From Novosphingobium sp. PhB165 (lineage in GTDB: Bacteria > Pseudomonadota > Alphaproteobacteria > Sphingomonadales > Sphingomonadaceae): a stretch of 64,000 nt of DNA. Positions within the stretch are counted from its first letter, which is position 1. Each line of letters opens with the position of its first letter. Below the pieces are notes generated by a model that was not told where the DNA came from, searched no databases, and saw nothing but the letters and a program-made list of their open reading frames with translations. The position numbers were made by a program, and so were the translations under genes. Shown piece by piece: positions 58,592-64,000 of the stretch. The stretch is taken from assembly GCF_004341845.1 (NCBI RefSeq), contig NZ_SLVB01000002.1:496001-560000 (forward strand), written 5' to 3'.

Positions 58592-60922
58592 TTAGAAACC
58601 GCGGCGCAGGGTGACAAACCACTGCCGCGGCGCGCCGGTCAGCAGCGTCTGCGAGTCCCCGCTGTTGGTGAAACCGTTCGAGCCCACCGTCGAGACGTAC
58701 TTCTTGTCGGTCAGGTTGCTGACCGAGACTTCGAGAGCGACGCCCGAAAGATAGCCATGTCCCTCCGGCACTTTGGCTCCCAGCGACGCATCGAGCAGGA
58801 AGCGGCCGCCTACCGAAACGTCGTTGGTATAGCTGTAGTAGCGCTTCGACATGTAATTGCCGCCGATGCGGCCGAACAGGATATCGCCGGTATAGGCGAG
58901 TTCGGCCGAGGCGATGTGGCGCGGGCTGTCCGGTACGGTCTTGCCCTCGGTATTCACCACGGCGCCGGTGCCGTCTACAACGTCATCCTGATATTCCGAG
59001 ACGTTGTAGGCGTAGGACGCCGTGGCGCTGAAACCGGCGGGCAGTTGCACCGTTGCGGCAGCTTCGAAGCCATAAGTCTGGACCGAGCCGACGTTAGCCA
59101 GAATGCTCGGGCTGCCGACGATGCCGGGACCGGAGCTGATCGCCAGCAGGCGGTTCTTGAAGTCCACGTAGTAGCCCGCGAGCGATCCCTGGAACGGACC
59201 TGAACGGAAGCGCGCGCCGCCTTCGACGGTTTGCGAGGTTTCCGGCTTTAGCGTGTCGCTGATTTCGTCGAAACCGGCCTGCGTGGTCGAGAACGGACCC
59301 GATGTCACCGCAGAAACGAAGGCGCGCATGTTCTCGGTATAGCTGGCAAAGAGTTCGGCCTTCGACGATACCCGGTAGACCGCACCGATTTGCGGCAGGA
59401 ACATGTCGTTGGCCTTGATCCGGCCCGAGGGATAGCTCGACTGGACGATCGGGTTCGCCTTGTTGACAACGTCGATGCCCTTCCAGCCACCACTGACGGT
59501 CAGCGCATCACCCACGTCGATCGTGTCGGACACGTGGTAGACAAACGTGTTGGTCTGGAACTTGTAATCCCACTGCGTGGCGAACGGGTCCGACTGGAAT
59601 TCCAGCGAATCCCGCGAGCTGCCGTCGAGCGTATTGTCCAGCGCGTAGTAGCGGCGGGCCTGACGGAAATTGTTGCCCTCATACCAGGCGCCCAGCTCCA
59701 GCTTGTTGAAGCTGACATCCCAGTTCAGCGTCGCGATCGCGCCAGCGCGCTTGATGTCGTATTCGGTCGTGCGCACAGAAAGCGGCGCGCCGGTCGGGCT
59801 CGGCACATAGGGCGTCCACCAGAGGCCCTGACCATGGTTGTTGTGGTAGTACGATTGCAGCGAGAAGCGCAGCGGCCGATCGACCGGGGTCTCGAACTTG
59901 ACGCTGCCCAGCCAATCCCGGCGCAGGCCGGCGGCATTGTAGTAGGCATCGTCGACGGTTTCGATCGGCGCAGTGAAGGCGGTCCCGTACGTCGGGAAAG
60001 GCAGTGCCGTCCCGGCAGCGGCAGCGAGCTGGTTCTGATAGACCGCAGCCGTGGAATAGGCCGCCTTCCAGTCAGGCGCGAAGTTGTCCCACTTGTAGCC
60101 AAGGCGGTCGATCATCGCCTTGGACAGATCCTGATAGTCGTTCTCGCGGCGATCCGAATAGTTCACCCAGGCTGTGAGGCGTCCTGCGCCGAGGTCGCCC
60201 ACCAGCTTCGCATTGACCTGATCCTGCTTCTGGGCGCCGTCACCCTTCCACTTGCCCGCGTCCATGTGGGCATAGGAAACGTAGGCGCGGAAGGGGCCCA
60301 TGTCGCCAGTTTCACCGCGAATGAAGGCGCGCACGGTATCCTCGCTGCCATAGGTCGCGCTGGCGACGACATCGAGTTCATGGCCCGGATCGCGCGAGTT
60401 GAACAGCAGCGTGCCACCCAGATTGGAGGTGGAGGCCGTGCCCAGTGCACCGGCGCCCTGGCTGACAGTGACGTTGCCGAGGTTTTCGGAGATGATGGCG
60501 CGACTTATGTGGAGGCCGTTATAATTACCATAGCTCATGTCGCCCAGCGGCACGCCGTCGAGCGTGAAGCCCAACTGGTTCTGGTTGAAGCCGCGCAGCG
60601 AGATGCGGGCCGACCATTCGTAGCTGCCGAAGGCATCGGCCGACTGGAAGTTGACACCGGGCAATTTGGCGATCGCCTTGAGCGGCGAGGTACCCGGCGT
60701 CAGCAACGCGATATCCTGGGCGTTGACGGTCTGCGTCTGGCGGGTTTCGCCGAAACCGAGGACGACAATCTCACCCGTGGAGCCTGTGGCGGCGCCATCT
60801 CCGGAAGGATCGGCGGGAGCGTCGGCCGCATTATTGTCCGTCGCAAAGGCAGGCACGGCAACGGCGCAGGCAAGAAACGAGACGCCTGCCGCAAGCAGGC
60901 GAGATACGTGAACCGTCTTCAT
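58592..60922 (-). CDS. TonB-dependent outer-membrane receptor
   Basis: 776 residues from ATG 60922 (GGAG upstream), which opens a signal peptide (MKTVHVSRLLAAGVSFLACAVAVPAFA). TonB box region GEIVVLGFGETRQTQTVNAQDIALL, plug (PLKAIAKLPGVNFQSADAFGSYEWSARISLRGFNQNQLGFTLDGVPLGDMSYGNYNG), and a barrel with C-terminal strand PRQWFVTLRRGF ending in Phe. The plug pattern with repeated RGFNQNQLGFTLDG is of the FecA/CirA-like group. There is no clear partner enzyme next to it; a MFS/AKR unit is convergent. Ligand unknown. Confidence 0.93.
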   Translation of the reverse strand: MKTVHVSRLLAAGVSFLACAVAVPAFATDNNAADAPADPSGDGAATGSTGEIVVLGFGETRQTQTVNAQDIALLTPGTSPLKAIAKLPGVNFQSADAFGSYEWSARISLRGFNQNQLGFTLDGVPLGDMSYGNYNGLHISRAIISENLGNVTVSQGAGALGTASTSNLGGTLLFNSRDPGHELDVVASATYGSEDTVRAFIRGETGDMGPFRAYVSYAHMDAGKWKGDGAQKQDQVNAKLVGDLGAGRLTAWVNYSDRRENDYQDLSKAMIDRLGYKWDNFAPDWKAAYSTAAVYQNQLAAAAGTALPFPTYGTAFTAPIETVDDAYYNAAGLRRDWLGSVKFETPVDRPLRFSLQSYYHNNHGQGLWWTPYVPSPTGAPLSVRTTEYDIKRAGAIATLNWDVSFNKLELGAWYEGNNFRQARRYYALDNTLDGSSRDSLEFQSDPFATQWDYKFQTNTFVYHVSDTIDVGDALTVSGGWKGIDVVNKANPIVQSSYPSGRIKANDMFLPQIGAVYRVSSKAELFASYTENMRAFVSAVTSGPFSTTQAGFDEISDTLKPETSQTVEGGARFRSGPFQGSLAGYYVDFKNRLLAISSGPGIVGSPSILANVGSVQTYGFEAAATVQLPAGFSATASYAYNVSEYQDDVVDGTGAVVNTEGKTVPDSPRHIASAELAYTGDILFGRIGGNYMSKRYYSYTNDVSVGGRFLLDASLGAKVPEGHGYLSGVALEVSVSNLTDKKYVSTVGSNGFTNSGDSQTLLTGAPRQWFVTLRRGF

Positions 60923-61170
60923 TGAGAGAGAACTCCACCCTGAAACCGACGGGGGAATTCCACCTGTTCGGCGACAAACCGATGACAATCCCATGTCATT
61001 TTCACGAAAACGGATGGTATTTCATTTTTACAGGATCGGGTTGCATGGGGGCAACACAGGGAAATTTAAAAATATGACTTGAGCAATGCATCAATACGAC
61101 AGAGTTGCGTCGACTTTATCTCGTTTCAGTCACATCCCCCTTTCATCGGATGCCAAGGGAACTGCCGAAA

Positions 61171-61467
61171 ATGAACTATTTCGAACACGCGGTCGCTGCC
61201 CTGATCCTGCAGGTGATCATCGCGCGTTTCACCGGCAGTTGGTGGACCGGCGCGGCCTTGGCCTCGGGTTACTTCATCGGCCGCGAGATCGCGCAGGCGG
61301 AGTACCGTTGGATCGAACTCTATGGCCATGGCTTGAGGGCCAACATGCCCTGGTGGGGGCCGCTCGACTTGCGCGTCTGGCCCAAGCTCGACCAGTGGGT
61401 CGACTGGATCGGCCCGGTCACCGCGACCTGTCTTCTCGCGACGTTCGCGGGAAGGCGGCGATCGTAG
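61171..61467 (+). CDS. Small membrane protein of unknown function
   Basis: 98 residues from ATG 61171 (an in-frame start upstream gives 120). Two hydrophobic stretches (YFEHAVAALILQVIIARF, ALASGYFIGREIAQAEY) and a third near the end (VTATCLLATFAG) suggest a membrane protein. GREIAQAEYRWIE and WWGPLDLRVWPKLDQWVDW recall small proteins of unknown function seen in phages and plasmids, but I cannot assign a family. It is isolated, with no clear operon partner. Confidence 0.6.
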   Translation: MNYFEHAVAALILQVIIARFTGSWWTGAALASGYFIGREIAQAEYRWIELYGHGLRANMPWWGPLDLRVWPKLDQWVDWIGPVTATCLLATFAGRRRS

Positions 61468-61655
61468 CGAATGAATAACCGTTTCACAGTGTCGGCGAGC
61501 CTGCACTCCATCGTGGTTTCGCAGGTCTCATCCGGATTTTTGAGCGTTCCGCGCGAGCCACTTCTTTATCGAGACCAAGCAATGCGATAGAGGCTGTTGA
61601 TGGCTCCCCCCGCCCAACTCCGCCTTGAATCTGCGTGTCGGCTTGGCGCCGCGTC

Positions 61656-63878
61656 ATGAGTGCAGCCGGTTTTCGCGGCCCCGCTCGCGGTCTGTTCGTC
61701 GCGACGATCCTTGTCGGGAGCTTCCTGCTCTTCCTCGTTCAGCCCATGATCGCCCGCATGGCATTGCCGCGTCTCGGCGGCGCGCCGAACGTCTGGAACA
61801 GCGCCATGCTGGTCTATCAGGCGCTGCTCCTGGCGGGATATGCCTATGCCCACTGGCTTGGCAGACTGTCGCTGCGCAGGCAGGCGGCAGTGCACCTTTC
61901 GCTGCTGATACTGGCAGGCCTGACGCTGCCGGCCGGGCTGACCGGCATGACGCGGATTGCCGGACTTCCCGAAGAGCTGTGGGTGCCGCTTTTGCTCGGC
62001 CTGTCGATCGGCCCGGTATTCTTCGCCGTATCGGCACAGGCGCCGCTGATGCAGCGTTGGTTCGCCGCGGATCCGCGTGCGGGTGAGCCTTGGGCGCTCT
62101 ATGCGGCCTCGAATCTGGGCAGTTTTGCGGGGCTTCTTGCCTATCCGCTGCTGGCCGAACCCCTGTTGAGCTTGCGCCAGCAGAGCCTTGCATGGTCGGC
62201 CGGCTTCGTGCTGCTGGTCCTGCTCGTCGCGCTCGCCGCCGCGAGCCGATATGCCCTGCCCGATCAGCCCGCCGCGAGTGTCGAGGCGCCTGAAGAGGCG
62301 CCGATCGGCTGGCGCACCGTAATCCTGTGGCTGATGCTCTCCGCCGTGCCCTCGGGGCTGATGCTGTCCACCACAACCCACCTCACGACCGATATCTTCG
62401 CGATGCCGCTCCTCTGGGTGATCCCGCTCGGCCTCTATCTGCTGAGCTTCGTCCTCGCCTTTGCCGATCGGCGCGCACCGGCCCACGCGGTGAGCCGGAT
62501 CGCACCTGTTGTCGTGCTCTTCGCGGGCAGCTATGCGATGGTCTCGAACGGGTCGGGCGGGCTGTGGATGGCCGGGGCGACCTGCCTCCTGCTGTTCTGC
62601 GTGGCGACGGCCCTGCATGCGCGCCTTTACGACTTGCGACCGGGCCCGGCCCATCTCACGCGGTTCTATCTCGCGCTTTCGGCGGGCGGCGCGCTGGGCG
62701 GACTGTTCACGGCGCTGCTCGCACCGATGGTGTTCGACTGGGCGTGGGAGCACCCGCTCCTTGTGCTGGCCGCCGCGCTGCTGATGCCGCTTGAGCCGCT
62801 GCTGCGTTGGAGCGAGAGTGAAAGCATCGATTCCGGCCCCTTGCGCATCGCGCTCGCCCTGTTGCTCGCCTTCGCGGCGTTTCTGGCGTGGCAGTTGGAC
62901 CAATATGCGCTGCGCCCCGATGACGTGTTGATCGCAACGGTGCTGACGGTGTTTCTGGTGGGTACCGGCCTTATGGTCATGGCGTGGCGCGGCGCGTTCC
63001 TTACCGTGCTGGCCATGGCGATGGTTGCGCAGGGCGGCATCTGGACGATACGCGCGACACTCGCGGGGGACCGTACGCGCAGCTATTTCGGCATCTATAC
63101 CGTGCACGACCGGCAGGAGGAAAGGCTCCGCACGTTGGCGCACGGCACCACGCTGCACGGCGAACAATCGCTCGATCCCGCGCACGCGCATGATGCGCTG
63201 ACCTATTACGGACCCGGGTCCGGCGTGTCACTGGCGCTTGCCGCGACCCCAGCGCTTCAGGGGCCACACGCCCGTGTCGGCGTGGTGGGGCTTGGCACCG
63301 GCTCACTCGCCTGTCGGTCGCAGCCGGGTCAGCACTGGACCTTCTTCGAGATCGATCCGGTGGTCCTGCGTTTCTCGACCTCCGGCCGCTTCACGTTCCT
63401 CCGCGATTGCACGCCTGATGCCCGCGTCGTCATCGGCGATGCACGGCTGGAACTTGCGAAACTGCCGCCGGCCTCGTTCGACGTGCTGGTTATTGACGCG
63501 TTCTCTTCCGATGCGATTCCGATGCATCTGCTGACGCGTGAGGCATTGCAGGTCTACCTCAAGGCACTGAGTCCGCGCGGGCTGCTCATGCTTCACATCT
63601 CGAACCGCTACATCGATCTGGCCCCGGTAGTCGGCGCCAATGCCCGCGATGCCGGTTTGGCGCCCCTCTCCCGGCTCGACATTCCGACTGACACCGACCG
63701 CTACACGCCGTCGCGCTGGATCGCCCTGTCACGCGATGGCGCGGTGCTGGATGCACTGGCGCGGCACAGCCCGGATGCGCCATGGACCGTGCTGGACGAG
63801 CACGCCGCGCGGCCATGGACGGATGACCATGCCTCGATCCTTCCCTTCATCCGCTGGGACCGGCTCGGCAGTTTTTGA
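61656..63878 (+). CDS. Membrane-anchored spermidine-synthase-like protein
   Basis: About 740 residues. ATG 61656 is chosen over a GTG 7 codons earlier. The first ~440 residues contain about 11-12 hydrophobic segments (LFVATILVGSFLLFLVQPMIARMALPRLGG is the conserved start of these fusions). The C-terminal ~240 residues resemble spermidine synthase: VGVVGLGTGSLACRS (SAM-type glycine loop), FFEIDP, DARLELAKLPPASFDVLVIDAFSSDAIPMHLLTREAL. The GxGxG region and the acidic pair are kept, so an aminopropyl- or methyltransferase-like reaction is possible, but the membrane fusion group has no proven role. The gene is alone. Confidence 0.85.
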   Translation: MSAAGFRGPARGLFVATILVGSFLLFLVQPMIARMALPRLGGAPNVWNSAMLVYQALLLAGYAYAHWLGRLSLRRQAAVHLSLLILAGLTLPAGLTGMTRIAGLPEELWVPLLLGLSIGPVFFAVSAQAPLMQRWFAADPRAGEPWALYAASNLGSFAGLLAYPLLAEPLLSLRQQSLAWSAGFVLLVLLVALAAASRYALPDQPAASVEAPEEAPIGWRTVILWLMLSAVPSGLMLSTTTHLTTDIFAMPLLWVIPLGLYLLSFVLAFADRRAPAHAVSRIAPVVVLFAGSYAMVSNGSGGLWMAGATCLLLFCVATALHARLYDLRPGPAHLTRFYLALSAGGALGGLFTALLAPMVFDWAWEHPLLVLAAALLMPLEPLLRWSESESIDSGPLRIALALLLAFAAFLAWQLDQYALRPDDVLIATVLTVFLVGTGLMVMAWRGAFLTVLAMAMVAQGGIWTIRATLAGDRTRSYFGIYTVHDRQEERLRTLAHGTTLHGEQSLDPAHAHDALTYYGPGSGVSLALAATPALQGPHARVGVVGLGTGSLACRSQPGQHWTFFEIDPVVLRFSTSGRFTFLRDCTPDARVVIGDARLELAKLPPASFDVLVIDAFSSDAIPMHLLTREALQVYLKALSPRGLLMLHISNRYIDLAPVVGANARDAGLAPLSRLDIPTDTDRYTPSRWIALSRDGAVLDALARHSPDAPWTVLDEHAARPWTDDHASILPFIRWDRLGSF

Positions 63879-64000
63879 TTGCACATTGTCGCCCGCCGAA
63901 CACGGCCGGCAGACCACCAGTGCCGCGCAAGCGACGAGCCGCGAAGGCCGCGCCGAATCGCATTGACAGGACTTTGTCCACCAGTATGGTTGAGAATATA

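Noticed and set aside
61566..63191. 541-codon minus-strand frame opposite the spermidine-synthase-like gene
   Set aside because: Extremely Gln/Arg/His-rich and without motifs; the plus-strand frame has clear membrane and SAM-fold features.

Overview
The window is GC-rich, gene-dense chromosomal DNA from an alphaproteobacterium, most likely a sphingomonad of the Novosphingobium/Sphingobium type. This is inferred from two large TonB-dependent receptors beside catabolic enzymes, several tannase/feruloyl-esterase-type hydrolases, a Kdo-linked capsule gene set, DUF2279 and PhyH genes next to kps/kds genes, and a cellulose operon with a fused BcsA-BcsB. No rRNA, tRNA, CRISPR array, insertion sequence or phage module was seen.

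Region 1 (1-22.4 kb) is an accessory catabolic region for plant-type glycosides and esters. A truncated alginate-lyase-family gene is translationally coupled to a GH79-like glycosidase. Then come a TetR regulator, a secreted tannase-like lipoprotein, a TonB receptor overlapping a second, divergent tannase-family esterase, a LuxR-type regulator, an alpha/beta hydrolase, a DapB-like NAD(P) dehydrogenase, an SDR-P450 pair, a very large GH106-type alpha-L-rhamnosidase, an HSL-type esterase and a third tannase. A 16-bp operator-like palindrome (consensus near TACCRAYTAGTCRGTA) recurs upstream of the two paralogous tannases and between the P450 and GH106 genes, with a weaker copy before the alpha/beta hydrolase. 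This suggests one TetR-controlled regulon.

Region 2 (22.9-33 kb) makes the Kdo-primed capsule. It holds a pentapeptide-repeat protein, a GT4 glycosyltransferase, a KpsC-like Kdo transferase coupled to an inositol-monophosphatase gene broken by an in-frame TAA, a DUF2279 envelope protein, a PhyH-type dioxygenase, and kpsF, kdsB and kdsA for CMP-Kdo supply.

Region 3 (33-49.4 kb) is c-di-GMP signalling and cellulose. An MHYT-GGDEF-EAL protein, an XRE regulator overlapping a small membrane protein gene and a second membrane GGDEF-EAL protein precede the bcs operon: a BcsR/BcsP-like protein, BcsQ, fused BcsA-BcsB, BcsC, BcsD and BcsZ. Most junctions overlap by a few bases, and a strong terminator hairpin follows.

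Region 4 (49.4-64 kb) holds an ohr/ohrR peroxide module with two operator-like sites, a putative operon of membrane PQQ glucose dehydrogenase, OprB porin and TetR regulator with a 50-bp inverted repeat upstream, a LysR/aldo-keto reductase/MFS block, a second TonB receptor, a small membrane protein and a membrane-anchored spermidine-synthase-like protein.
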